In this document: piece by piece, positions 31,378 to 40,108 of the stretch | Numbering within the stretch: the stretch's first letter is position 1 | How the letters are laid out: the number at the start of each line of letters is the position of its first letter | NCBI RefSeq assembly: GCF_035917335.1 | Contig: NZ_CP109067.1 | Location: forward strand, 1,366,501 to 1,430,500 | Length of the DNA: 64,000 nucleotides | DNA from: Micromonospora sp. NBC_01813 | GTDB taxonomy: Bacteria > Actinomycetota > Actinomycetes > Mycobacteriales > Micromonosporaceae | Reading direction: 5' to 3' | The notes under the pieces: generated by a model | Database searches by the model: none | What the model saw: the letters and a program-made list of their open reading frames with translations, nothing else | Told to the model about the DNA's origin: nothing | Position numbers and translations under genes: made by a program

Positions 31378-34011
31378 TCATCCGCCGGCCTGCGCGACAT
31401 CGGTGGCGGCGGCACCTGATCCGGCGGGGCCGGCTCCGTCGATCAGTGTCGACAGCGGTATCGCGACGCGTCCGGCCTGCAGCCGCCATCGGCCGTTGTC
31501 CGCTCCGTAGACTCTGGTGACGGTGACCCGGTCGTACGCGCGGGGCGGTAGCAGGACCTCGACGCCAGCCGTGTTGAGCTCCACCAGACGGGACCTCACC
31601 GCCACCAGTGCGGCCATCCGTGCCGCACTGGCGGTCACGTCGATCGCCTGGCCTGGCTCGACGCGGAGCTGCACCAGCCGCGCAGGTGCCTCCGAAGCCG
31701 ACGGCTGCTGCTGATGGAGCGCCACGAAGTCGCCGTCCGGGCCGCCAGCCTTCGGCAGCAGAGCGTACGCCGTGACGCCTCGTCGTCCGGCCGGCCACCG
31801 GACCACCTCGTTGGGTAGACCGGCGACCCCGTGGCGGGCACCCACACAGCGCAGCCGCAGCGGACCCGCGACCAGATCGGCCTGCGCGTCCCATTCGCCT
31901 GGACCCGTCGGCGTCCAGTAACCGCCGATCCGGACCCGGTCGAGCCATCCCGCCGGCAGCAGGTAGCTGTCGACCCCGCGTAGCAGGTGGCGTATCTCGG
32001 CCGGTGCGACGTCGCTGACCTCGGTTGCCGCGACCGCTCCGCCCGGTCCGACGGTCAGCTGCAACGCGGGAGTCGCCGGATGGTTGTCCAGCAGCCGGTC
32101 GGCGTCGAGTTGCCCGACGACGAACATCTCGGCGGTCGACAGCCCGGTGGAGCTCACCGTCGCGGCAGGCTCGGTCGTGGCGACGTACAGGTGGAACTGC
32201 TCGGCGTTGACCGCCGGCCGTTCCGGCAGCCAGCCGACTCCGTGTCCGACGCTGCCGCGTGCCGCCCTGACCGGTTGCGGCCGGCGGCCGGGCGGCGGAA
32301 GTTCGACCGGCTCGCTCCCCGGCTGGTCGCGTCGGCCAGCGTCCGTACCGTTGCCCGGCAGGCTGCCGGGACCCTCAGCGGGCCCGCCGTCCGACGGCCC
32401 GGTCGTAGCCGGCCGCGTGGTCGCTGGTGTCGGTGCGGAGCCAGCCGGAGCGATCCGGTCGTCCGGCGACCGCGCGACCGACGGCACCAGCCAGCCGTCA
32501 TGGCTGCGCCACCGCCCAGAGACCGTGATCAGATCGCTGGAGTGCGGCGGGGCGGGCACGAGCCGACACCAACGACCTGGCTCGTCCGTACCTTCCGGAC
32601 CTGCCAGCGCACGCGGTTGGTCCTGGCTGACCGTCGTTCGATCGCCCGGAGCGGGTGCCCAGACCTCGGCGTCGAGCTGCTCGGCCAGCACCGATACGTG
32701 CGCACGTAACCCGGTGAAACGCTCTGGCGCGACCCGGCCGAGCAGCGCGACGTCGCGCCCGTCCCAACCGGCCCGGCGTAGCAGCGCCCGGAACTCGGCC
32801 GGGCCGAGCGCGAACAACTCGCCGTCGCCGTGCCGGGCACCAAGTCGTCCATCGTCGAGAATGGCGAACTCGGCGCGGAACAGGCCCGGTCGTGGCCGCA
32901 CCGACACCCACCGCCGTACGGCGGCGTCTCTGGCCTCGGACGCGACGCTGACCAGCTCGACGCCGGATCCGGCCGCGTCCATCGTGCCGCCGACCGGTGC
33001 CAGTCGGCCGTCGCGGTCGGACCAGAACCGGTCGGGTCGGTCCGGGCCCGCCGGCCGGTAGGCTCGCCAGCCGCGGGACCGGCCGTCCCGGTCGCGTACC
33101 ACGAGATCACGCACTCCGTCGAGGAGTAGCGCGCGGCTGCCCGGCGGTGGCGCCCACACTGTCGCTCCGGTGGCTTGCGCCAGCTCCGACAGGTGCCCGG
33201 CGAGCCGGTCGTCGACCTCGGCGCCCAGATCAGCGAACACGACCCGGTCGGCGGGATCGAGTCGAGACCGACCGACCGGGTCAGCGCTGGTGGCCAGGTC
33301 GGTGATCTGGGGCCAGACTCGCAGGTCACCGCCGTACAGCGGGATGGTGGACAGCGCGGCGGCGAGGTCGGTACCACTGACTTCGACGGCGTCGCCACCG
33401 TACCCGTACATTATCGGCACGCCGTCACGTACCGCTGTCGCGAGTGTGGCGATCGTACGGTGATGCGTGCCGAGACTGGCCGCGGCTGCCCGAGCCAGGG
33501 GAAAGACGGGTCTGGTGGTGAAGGCCAGGCCACGGGGCACCGGCAGGGTCACCCACCCGGATCGGTGCAGGACCCGGCCCTCGTCGAGTTCGAACCATCC
33601 GGGCAGCGTGGTGGCGAGCGCGGGAGGCTGGATCAGCAACCAGTCGACCGTACGACCGGATGTTCGGTCGGTCGGGACCGGATCTGCCGGCGCGCGACCG
33701 GCGGGATGGGACAGGTCGGCACCGGCAGGAACGGCCAGCACATCCCGACCCAACCGGTCGGCGACCGCCCGCAGGAGTGCGGCGTACTGCGCCCCGTCCG
33801 GCACCAGGATCTGGACGTCTCGGCCACCGCCACCACGCTGGACGATCAAGTGGGCCAGCTCGCTCGCGCTGAGCGCGGACCCGGGTGTGCCCGGATCAGC
33901 CAGACCGCCGCCGGTGGTCGCGACCAGGGCGATGCGATACGGTCCGCGGGCGTCTGCCGGACCGGCGGGACGGGGACGCTGTGGATCGGCTGTGGCCGAC
34001 GTCGTCGTCAT
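31378..34011 (-). CDS. Large protein of unknown function next to giant substrate
   Basis: An 877-residue protein I cannot assign to a family. It appears to contain at least three related alpha/beta modules: RIALVATTGG with LLRAVADRLGRDVLAVPAG (residues ~25-100), RVVFADLGAEVDDRLAGHL with TGATVWAPPPGSR (~265-310), and DVALLGRVAPERF with LDAEVWAPAPGDR (~430-480). The shared ending A-x-V-W-A-P-x-P-G-x-R marks the repeat. There is no signal peptide or membrane segment, and a Pro/Gly-rich linker lies near 540-610. It is convergent with the giant ESX gene, 32 bases apart. A role as cytosolic partner, chaperone or immunity protein for the giant substrate is possible but unproven. Confidence 0.6.
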   Translation of the reverse strand: MTTTSATADPQRPRPAGPADARGPYRIALVATTGGGLADPGTPGSALSASELAHLIVQRGGGGRDVQILVPDGAQYAALLRAVADRLGRDVLAVPAGADLSHPAGRAPADPVPTDRTSGRTVDWLLIQPPALATTLPGWFELDEGRVLHRSGWVTLPVPRGLAFTTRPVFPLARAAAASLGTHHRTIATLATAVRDGVPIMYGYGGDAVEVSGTDLAAALSTIPLYGGDLRVWPQITDLATSADPVGRSRLDPADRVVFADLGAEVDDRLAGHLSELAQATGATVWAPPPGSRALLLDGVRDLVVRDRDGRSRGWRAYRPAGPDRPDRFWSDRDGRLAPVGGTMDAAGSGVELVSVASEARDAAVRRWVSVRPRPGLFRAEFAILDDGRLGARHGDGELFALGPAEFRALLRRAGWDGRDVALLGRVAPERFTGLRAHVSVLAEQLDAEVWAPAPGDRTTVSQDQPRALAGPEGTDEPGRWCRLVPAPPHSSDLITVSGRWRSHDGWLVPSVARSPDDRIAPAGSAPTPATTRPATTGPSDGGPAEGPGSLPGNGTDAGRRDQPGSEPVELPPPGRRPQPVRAARGSVGHGVGWLPERPAVNAEQFHLYVATTEPAATVSSTGLSTAEMFVVGQLDADRLLDNHPATPALQLTVGPGGAVAATEVSDVAPAEIRHLLRGVDSYLLPAGWLDRVRIGGYWTPTGPGEWDAQADLVAGPLRLRCVGARHGVAGLPNEVVRWPAGRRGVTAYALLPKAGGPDGDFVALHQQQPSASEAPARLVQLRVEPGQAIDVTASAARMAALVAVRSRLVELNTAGVEVLLPPRAYDRVTVTRVYGADNGRWRLQAGRVAIPLSTLIDGAGPAGSGAAATDVAQAGG

Positions 34012-34192
34012 GAGCTCCCGCCGATACCAGATCGGTCCGCCGTTGGACAGTTGGCGCTCATTAACAGCTCATGTCGAAAATGGATCCAAATCGCCTCCGT
34101 TGAGGCATCGGACACGTTCCCTTTGCTGTACGCCGCCTTCCACCATACCGTCATCTTGGGTCCTGGGATTCGCGTGAGGATAGATATCGACA

Positions 34193-34780
34193 ATGACCGT
34201 GGTCTTTTGTGGTGCTGGTATGGAAGCGGCGCCGGACGACGCCGACCCGGACCTGCGCCTGTTGTTCGAAAGCCAGGCTCCAGGTCTGTTGCGCTATCTG
34301 ATCCGGCTGACCAATGGCGACCGGCATCAGGCCGAGGATCTGTTGCAGGAGACGCTGCTGCGAGCCTGGCGCCACCCCGAGGCGCGGGCGCGGGACGGTG
34401 GCTGGCGTCGGCCGTGGCTCTACACCGTCGCCCGTAACGTTGCCATCGACGACCTCCGTACCACCCGGCCGGTGGAACTCACCGGCGACCTGCTCGACGA
34501 GCACCCCGATCATGACGACCGCATCCAGCGAATGCTCGACGTCGGGGAGGTCCGGGCGGCGCTGGAATCGTTGCCGGATCGGCTGCGGACCGTGCTGGTC
34601 GAGGTGTACCTGCGGGAACGCTCCGGGCAGGAGACGGCGCGGCTGCTGGGAGTCCCGGTCGGGACGGTCAAATCCCGTACTTTCTATGCGTTGCAGGCGC
34701 TGCGCGAGCGCCTCACCTCCACCCCGGAAGCTAGTCATCATCCATCCGTAGCGTCCAACGTGCAGGTGGACCGGCACTGA
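34193..34780 (+). CDS. ECF RNA polymerase sigma factor
   Basis: A 195-residue group 4 sigma factor. Region 2 lies at about residues 22-60 (HQAEDLLQETLLRAWRHP is the conserved 2.2-2.3 part), and region 4 at about 125-180 with SLPDRLRTVLVEVYLRE and the helix-turn-helix LLGVPVGTVKSRTFYALQ. It resembles SigL/SigM-type ECF factors. The ATG at 34193 has GAGGA about 12 bases upstream; an ATG at 34220 would remove nine residues. No anti-sigma gene with a zinc-binding HxxxCxxC motif is adjacent. Its 3' end overlaps the convergent LysM-like gene by 50 bases. It may control the ESX locus, an inference from position only. Confidence 0.9.
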   Translation: MTVVFCGAGMEAAPDDADPDLRLLFESQAPGLLRYLIRLTNGDRHQAEDLLQETLLRAWRHPEARARDGGWRRPWLYTVARNVAIDDLRTTRPVELTGDLLDEHPDHDDRIQRMLDVGEVRAALESLPDRLRTVLVEVYLRERSGQETARLLGVPVGTVKSRTFYALQALRERLTSTPEASHHPSVASNVQVDRH

Positions 34781-36260
34781 CGACGACCGGCACGGTCTGC
34801 CAGTCCGGACGGCTGGCCAGCGTGTGGATGGCGGTGAGTGTTTCCGGGCCCGGCTCGGCGAAAACGGTCACCGTGGTGGTCGGGAGGGAGCTTCCTGCCG
34901 CGTCTTCGGCGGACAACTGACGACAGCCGGCCGGTGGTGGATCGATCGCGGTGCCGATCATGGTGGCGCTGGCTCCCGCGGCCAGTAGCCGATCGAGGAG
35001 CAACCGCGCGGCCCGCTGGCGTGGGCCCACCGGCCCGGTGATCACCAGTACGTCAGGCGCCTGCCGCAATTCGACCCAGAGTTGTCCCTCGGCGCCGTCA
35101 CCGAGGGGGACGAGCGTGTTCGACTCGACGCCAACTGGGCGTCGTGGTTCGGTCACCCACCGGTACGGCGGTGCGCCACGTGCCTGTCGTGTCCCGGTCA
35201 GCCGCAGGACGGCCGGATCGTCGCCGACCCGGATGGTTGCCTCCAGGTGGAAGAACCCTTCGTCGCCGGATGCGTCGGCCCCCACCGCGGTGCCGGCAGA
35301 CCCTGCGGCGGTGGAAGCTGGCGCGGTGCCGGCAGACGGTGCGGCGGTGGCCGGTGGCCGGTGGATTCTCGGCTGGGTGGTCGCGGCTGGCGGCACGGTG
35401 ACGGCTGGGCGCACGGCGACGGCCGGTTCCGTGGCTACCGGATCTGCGGTGGAGGTTGCCGCCCGCCGCACCGGCGCGACGGCTGCGGACGCCGGCGAGG
35501 ATCGTGCGGGTGCTGGTGCTGGTGCTGGTGCTGGTCGCGGCTTCGCCGCTGGCCGCTGGGCCGCCGCCGCCGGTCGTGGCCGTGACTCGGGCCGGGGCTC
35601 GGGTCGGGCAGGTGCGGCCGCGCGCGCGCCACCGCCACGGCGCAACACCAGTACGGCCAGGGCGAACAGCCCGACCGCGACCATCGCGGCCCCACCACGG
35701 ATCAGTAGCTCCGAGCGTCGATCAGGGGCGGCGACGGCGGTCTCGGGGGTGACCCCGGTGGAGGTGTCGGGCACCGGAGCGGGCAGCGGTCCGTATCGAA
35801 CCCCCGGACCCCGAGCGTCATCGGGCAGGCGAAGCACCCATCCCGGCTCCACGCGGGTCGGATCAGTCAGCTCGCCTCCGTCGGGCTGCACCTGACCCAC
35901 GTTGAGGTCGAATATCTCCCGGTAGCGTCGACCGTCGCCGAGCGTACGGGCGGCGATGGCGAACAGGAAGTCCCGTTCGCCACCAGGCAACTCCTCGACG
36001 ACGTAGTACCGTACGCTCCTGCCCGATTCACCGTCGGGCGGCGTCGCGGCGCTCGCGGGATCGGACCCTGTCGGTGCGGATCCGGGTGCCGACGACCCGC
36101 CGGGAGTGACCGATGGCTCGACCATCGACACCAACTGCCCGGACGTTGGCCGCAGGGCGGTCCCGGCAGCCCAGGTGACGTGCGGCACCGGGCCGAGCAG
36201 GGTCAGCACAGCCAGGGTCAGCAACACCTGCCAGGCCCACCTTCGCTGCCGCATACCCAC
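34731..36260 (-). CDS. Membrane protein with LysM-like module
   Basis: A 509-residue protein with an N-terminal signal/anchor (VLLTLAVLTLLGPV). A LysM-like module follows at about residues 84-145 (RYYVVEE, FAIAARTLGDG, IFDLN, ending PGWVLRLP). A hydrophobic segment lies near residues 195-215, then a long Ala/Pro/Arg-rich linker. A C-terminal alpha/beta domain (~340-509) carries phrases such as LWVELRQAPDVLVITGP. The arrangement suggests anchoring in the membrane with the LysM-like part outside and the C-terminal domain inside. It is divergent from the mycosin-like gene, which carries the same LysM-like module, so the two products may work together at the cell envelope, probably with the ESX machine. 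Confidence 0.7.
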   Translation of the reverse strand: MGMRQRRWAWQVLLTLAVLTLLGPVPHVTWAAGTALRPTSGQLVSMVEPSVTPGGSSAPGSAPTGSDPASAATPPDGESGRSVRYYVVEELPGGERDFLFAIAARTLGDGRRYREIFDLNVGQVQPDGGELTDPTRVEPGWVLRLPDDARGPGVRYGPLPAPVPDTSTGVTPETAVAAPDRRSELLIRGGAAMVAVGLFALAVLVLRRGGGARAAAPARPEPRPESRPRPAAAAQRPAAKPRPAPAPAPAPARSSPASAAVAPVRRAATSTADPVATEPAVAVRPAVTVPPAATTQPRIHRPPATAAPSAGTAPASTAAGSAGTAVGADASGDEGFFHLEATIRVGDDPAVLRLTGTRQARGAPPYRWVTEPRRPVGVESNTLVPLGDGAEGQLWVELRQAPDVLVITGPVGPRQRAARLLLDRLLAAGASATMIGTAIDPPPAGCRQLSAEDAAGSSLPTTTVTVFAEPGPETLTAIHTLASRPDWQTVPVVVSAGPPARWTLRMDDD

Positions 36261-36445
36261 TCCCGCCGCCGCCGCGGGACTGCCCCGCCAGCCGTACCGA
36301 TCCTGTCAGGGCTGGGACGAAGCAGCATACGTGGAGGTTCACGGCGGACTTTCCCTAGCCGTCGTGAACCTAGGGCATCGCGCTGTCGTTCTTGCCCCTG
36401 GCGGATCGCCGGCTCACCGCAACCGAAACGAGGAGGAACGCACGC

Positions 36446-38155
36446 ATGAGGACGCGGGTGGGACGGACGATGGCCACACTCGGCCTGGTGTTTGCCCTCG
36501 TGGCAGCGGTTCAGGTCAACGTCGATTCCGCCGGATCCGGTGCCACGACCGCTGACGCGGGGGCGACGAAACTGTTCGGGTTCGCGCCGGCACCCGCCGC
36601 CGCTGCTGCGCGCCGCAGCGCACCGGAGCCAGGACCAACTGGCAGCTACCAGCTCTACTACGTCGTCGCCCCCAGCCACGAAGGGCGTCCGGAGAACCTG
36701 TGGCTGATCGCGAGCCGGCTGCTCGGCGACGCCGACCGAGCTACCGAGATCTTCGATTCCAACGCTGGACGCCCGCAGCCGACCGGCGGCAGCCTTGTCG
36801 ATCCCAGTGTGCTACGCCCCGGGTGGGAACTGGTGCTGCCCTGGGACGCGGTCGGCGACGGTGTCCGATACGGCCACCTGACGCCGGTGGGTGCACCGCC
36901 GACGCCGCGTCCGTCCAGTGACACCTCGGAGGGCCGGCCGACCCCCGCGCCACCGTCGACCAATCCGGACGCCGGTCAGCCTGGTGCCGGCGCCCCGCCC
37001 CGGTCACCTGGCCCCGGCCCGTCACCGTCTCCAGCGCCGTCGGCGACACCGACTCGGTCGGCGGGGGCCGGTGTCGGCTCGGCTGCCCTGCCGTGGTCGA
37101 CCTCGGGATGCCAGGCCAGCCTGGCTGACTGGGGTCGGCCGTGGCCGTCGTTGGACGAGGCGTGGTCACGCAGCCGTGGCTCCGGGGTGACCGTCGCCGT
37201 GGTGGACTCGGGTGTCGATGCCACCCTGCCGGAACTCACCGGACGGGTGACCGCTGGGGCGGACATCGTCACCGGTACCGGTCAGGCCGGAACCGATTGC
37301 CTGGGCACCGGCACAGCGATAGCGGGCATCGTGGCCGCCGACGCCAGCGCGGGCTCACGCAGTGGGGTGGCACCGGAGGCCAGCGTGCTGCCGATCCGGT
37401 TGGTCGACGCCACGCCGCAGGCACGCCTGGTCGATCAGGTCACCGCGATCGAGGTGGCGCTGTCCACCGGCGCCGGGGTGCTGGTACTCGGCAGCTACGT
37501 CGACCTGTCCGATCCGCAGGTCAACGGGGCGATCACCGCGGCGGCCGAACACGACGCCGTGGTCGTCGTGCCGGCCCGTGCAGGCGGCGGTGCGCCGCCG
37601 GCACCCGGGCCGCCGGAATCGGTGCTGCGGGTAGGAGCCGTCGACGCTCAGGGCAGGCCGGTGGCCGAGCATCCGGTCGGTGAAGTGGACGTCGTCGCTG
37701 CCGCCGTCACCGGTGCCGATCCCACCACCGCGACGGTCTACGCGACCGCGTACGTCGCCGGAGTCGCGGCGCTGATCCGCGCGGCCGACCCCGGCCTGAC
37801 CGCGGCACAGGTGGTGCAGCAGGTCAGCGAGACCGCGCAGTTCTCCACCGCTACCGATCGCGACGAGCGGCTCGGCTGGGGAAGAGTCGACCCGGTCGCG
37901 GCGGTGAGCACGGTCAGCGGCGGGTCCGCCGGCCGTCAAGCCTCGCTGGAGGAGCGCGACTCCGACTCGGCGGGTTGGCCCTTGGCTGTGGCGTCGGTCG
38001 TACTGGCGATCCTCGGCGCCCTCTACTGGGCCCGGCGCAAGATCGCAGGTGTGGCGCCGACCGACGACGTGGCGGTCCAGGCCGATGGCGACGGGGTGCA
38101 GCCCACTGCAGCCGTGGTCGGGCGGTTGCCTGCTCCGGGTGCGGTGGCCGAGTAG
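36446..38155 (+). CDS. Mycosin-like S8 protein, catalytic residues lost
   Basis: A 569-residue protein in the position of MycP of ESX systems. It has an N-terminal signal sequence, a LysM-like module (YYVVAPS through PGWELVLP, ~70-135), a Pro/Ser-rich linker, a subtilase-fold domain (~245-490), and a C-terminal membrane helix (WPLAVASVVLAILGALYWA) followed by a short cytoplasmic tail, the mycosin layout. The catalytic Asp survives as D254 in VVDSGVD. The histidine site G-H-G-T reads GTGT with T288, and the serine site G-T-S reads A-T-V with V431. The oxyanion asparagine is also absent (VVVVPARAGGG). It is therefore probably a pseudoprotease with a structural role, as mycosins are known to stabilise the ESX complex. 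The ATG at 36446 has AGGAGG nine bases upstream. Confidence 0.85.
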   Translation: MRTRVGRTMATLGLVFALVAAVQVNVDSAGSGATTADAGATKLFGFAPAPAAAAARRSAPEPGPTGSYQLYYVVAPSHEGRPENLWLIASRLLGDADRATEIFDSNAGRPQPTGGSLVDPSVLRPGWELVLPWDAVGDGVRYGHLTPVGAPPTPRPSSDTSEGRPTPAPPSTNPDAGQPGAGAPPRSPGPGPSPSPAPSATPTRSAGAGVGSAALPWSTSGCQASLADWGRPWPSLDEAWSRSRGSGVTVAVVDSGVDATLPELTGRVTAGADIVTGTGQAGTDCLGTGTAIAGIVAADASAGSRSGVAPEASVLPIRLVDATPQARLVDQVTAIEVALSTGAGVLVLGSYVDLSDPQVNGAITAAAEHDAVVVVPARAGGGAPPAPGPPESVLRVGAVDAQGRPVAEHPVGEVDVVAAAVTGADPTTATVYATAYVAGVAALIRAADPGLTAAQVVQQVSETAQFSTATDRDERLGWGRVDPVAAVSTVSGGSAGRQASLEERDSDSAGWPLAVASVVLAILGALYWARRKIAGVAPTDDVAVQADGDGVQPTAAVVGRLPAPGAVAE

Positions 38156-38175
38156 ACGCCGGTACGGCGAGGACG

Positions 38176-39819
38176 TCAGCGGCGGCTCCAGCTCTGGTTC
38201 GGCTGTCCCATGCACGGCCAGAGGAGCAGCCGACTTCCGTCTGCGGTCTGTCCGTCGTAGACGTCCACGCACATCAGCTTCCCGTGGCGGTCGGAGGCCT
38301 TGAGCGAGGTGAGGTCGTCGGCACCGTTGAGGTAGAAATGCTGCGCCGTACTGCCGTTGCACTTCGCGGTGCCGATCCTGATTCCCTGATCGGTCCTGCC
38401 GTTCTCCAGATCCATGCACATGCCCTGCGCCCGGAGCGTCTTGTCCGATTTGAACTCCCACAGCTGGTTCGCCGCCCCGGTACAGGTGGCGATGGTCAGT
38501 GCGATGTTGCCGATGGCGTCGGGCCGGGCATGCTGCGTCAGACACTTGTTGGACTTGTGGTTGACGATGAGCCAGCTCGTCTTCGGTGCCGGTGTGCTCG
38601 GCTTCGCCGCAGCGGTGGTCGAGGTTGGGCCCGGGACGGCCGCCGGGGTCTTCGTCGGTGCCGGTGGCGTGGTGGGGCTCGGTGCCGCCAGTGGCGGCGG
38701 GGTACCGGCCGGGGTGGCGCTGGGGCTTGGTGACGGCGATCCGACGGTCATGAGTCGCTGATCATCGGCATAGAACGTCTCGTGATCGCGGACCAACTGG
38801 GTGAAGGCGGCGAGGCTCGCGGAGTCGTCGAGGTCGCCGGCGGTCTGGATGGTGCCGGCACCCCAGTGGAACGCCGCGAGCGCCAGCGGATACGGGTCGT
38901 CGCTGACCGGCGTCAGCTCTTCGACGAGGCGGCACATGGTGCGTCCGAGCGCCGGGATCGCGACCTGCGCGTCCCATGGGGTGGCCGAACCAGCAGCCTG
39001 CACGTACTGCACCCACACCTGCGGCAGGAACTGGGCGATGCCCTGGCCACCGGCCGGGCCGAGCAGGTTGGGGTCGAAGCCGGACTGGGCCATGATCTGA
39101 GCGGCGACCCGGGTCGCAGTGATGGTGGGACAGATATCACCGGCGCCCCGTACCGCCTCCAGGTAGACGTCTGGCACGGCGATCGCTTTGTCCCGCTCGA
39201 CCGGCGCCGGCGTGGCGGCGACCTGGTCCGGAGTCTGTGCGGTGGGGCCGGTGCCCCCGAAGGCGGGGTAGAGCGCGTACCACTGGGCGTAGCGTTCGAC
39301 GGTGGCCACGTAGTCGTCGGCCGCCACCGGAACCCCGGCGGCGGCCTGCACCGCCGGTACCCCCAGCTGGTGGGCGGCGAGCGCGAGTCGCCACGGATCC
39401 CCCGGCACCTGGGCGATTCGTAGCTGTCCGACCAACTGGCACATGTGTCGGGCGAGAGCGTGGATGCTGGCGCTGCGGTCGGTGAGTCTCGCCTGCGGCC
39501 AGGGGGCCCACCGTCGCCACACCGGGTCGGTCAGCCCGGCGACTCCCTTGCCCCCAGCACCGCTGATCGCCTGCACCGGTTCGGACTTGAACTGTGACGC
39601 GGTCATCAGCTGTCCCGCGAGCCGGGCCGAGGTCAGCGTCGGGCAGGAACGGGCGGCAGCCACGATGACCTGCTGATCGGAGGCGGGAATGTCGGCACCT
39701 TGCAGCATTCCGGCCGCTGCGGCCGCGGTGAACTGCGCAGACGCGGCCATGGTGCACAACGCGGCGGCGGACAACGCCACGCCGGCGATCACCCGGCGGG
39801 CACTGGTCGTCAGTCTCAC
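38176..39819 (-). CDS. Secreted double transglycosylase-like protein with ricin-B lectin domain
   Basis: A 547-residue exported protein with a signal peptide at residues 1-35. Two lysozyme-fold/SLT-like repeats follow (about 45-175 and 220-345; each has CPTxTxxRxAxQxM, then a G-x-G loop and a RxMCxLV helix). A Pro/Thr linker (~355-415) leads to a C-terminal ricin-type lectin domain with NQLWEF and NQSWS QxW motifs. In SLT enzymes a catalytic Glu precedes S-x-F; here the corresponding sites read MTASQF and MAQSGF, so the usual acid residue is missing in both repeats. It may bind rather than cut peptidoglycan, or use another residue. The GTG start is supported by GAGGAG five bases upstream. It converges on the mycosin-like gene. 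Confidence 0.78.
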   Translation of the reverse strand: MRLTTSARRVIAGVALSAAALCTMAASAQFTAAAAAGMLQGADIPASDQQVIVAAARSCPTLTSARLAGQLMTASQFKSEPVQAISGAGGKGVAGLTDPVWRRWAPWPQARLTDRSASIHALARHMCQLVGQLRIAQVPGDPWRLALAAHQLGVPAVQAAAGVPVAADDYVATVERYAQWYALYPAFGGTGPTAQTPDQVAATPAPVERDKAIAVPDVYLEAVRGAGDICPTITATRVAAQIMAQSGFDPNLLGPAGGQGIAQFLPQVWVQYVQAAGSATPWDAQVAIPALGRTMCRLVEELTPVSDDPYPLALAAFHWGAGTIQTAGDLDDSASLAAFTQLVRDHETFYADDQRLMTVGSPSPSPSATPAGTPPPLAAPSPTTPPAPTKTPAAVPGPTSTTAAAKPSTPAPKTSWLIVNHKSNKCLTQHARPDAIGNIALTIATCTGAANQLWEFKSDKTLRAQGMCMDLENGRTDQGIRIGTAKCNGSTAQHFYLNGADDLTSLKASDRHGKLMCVDVYDGQTADGSRLLLWPCMGQPNQSWSRR

Positions 39820-40108
39820 GGTGACTCCTCGTCAGGCGCTGGTTCCACGGCGAGGACGACAGGAGGGTCAGCCGGGTTCATCGCGTACCCCGAAGTCTGG
39901 GGAGTTCCCGTGTCTTCTGGCGGAGACGCCGCGGCGTACCTCTCTGGCCGGTCGAGCGGACAGCGGTCCAGAGGTGACACCCGCCGGGCGGAACGAGGCT
40001 TTTGCGTACTAAATGGCCTTTGGGGGTTAACAGATGCCTACCCGGTATGTAACCCTGGTGTTTCGCGCCCATCCGACGTCCTGACAGACGTCCATAGGGG
40101 AGGTTTTG

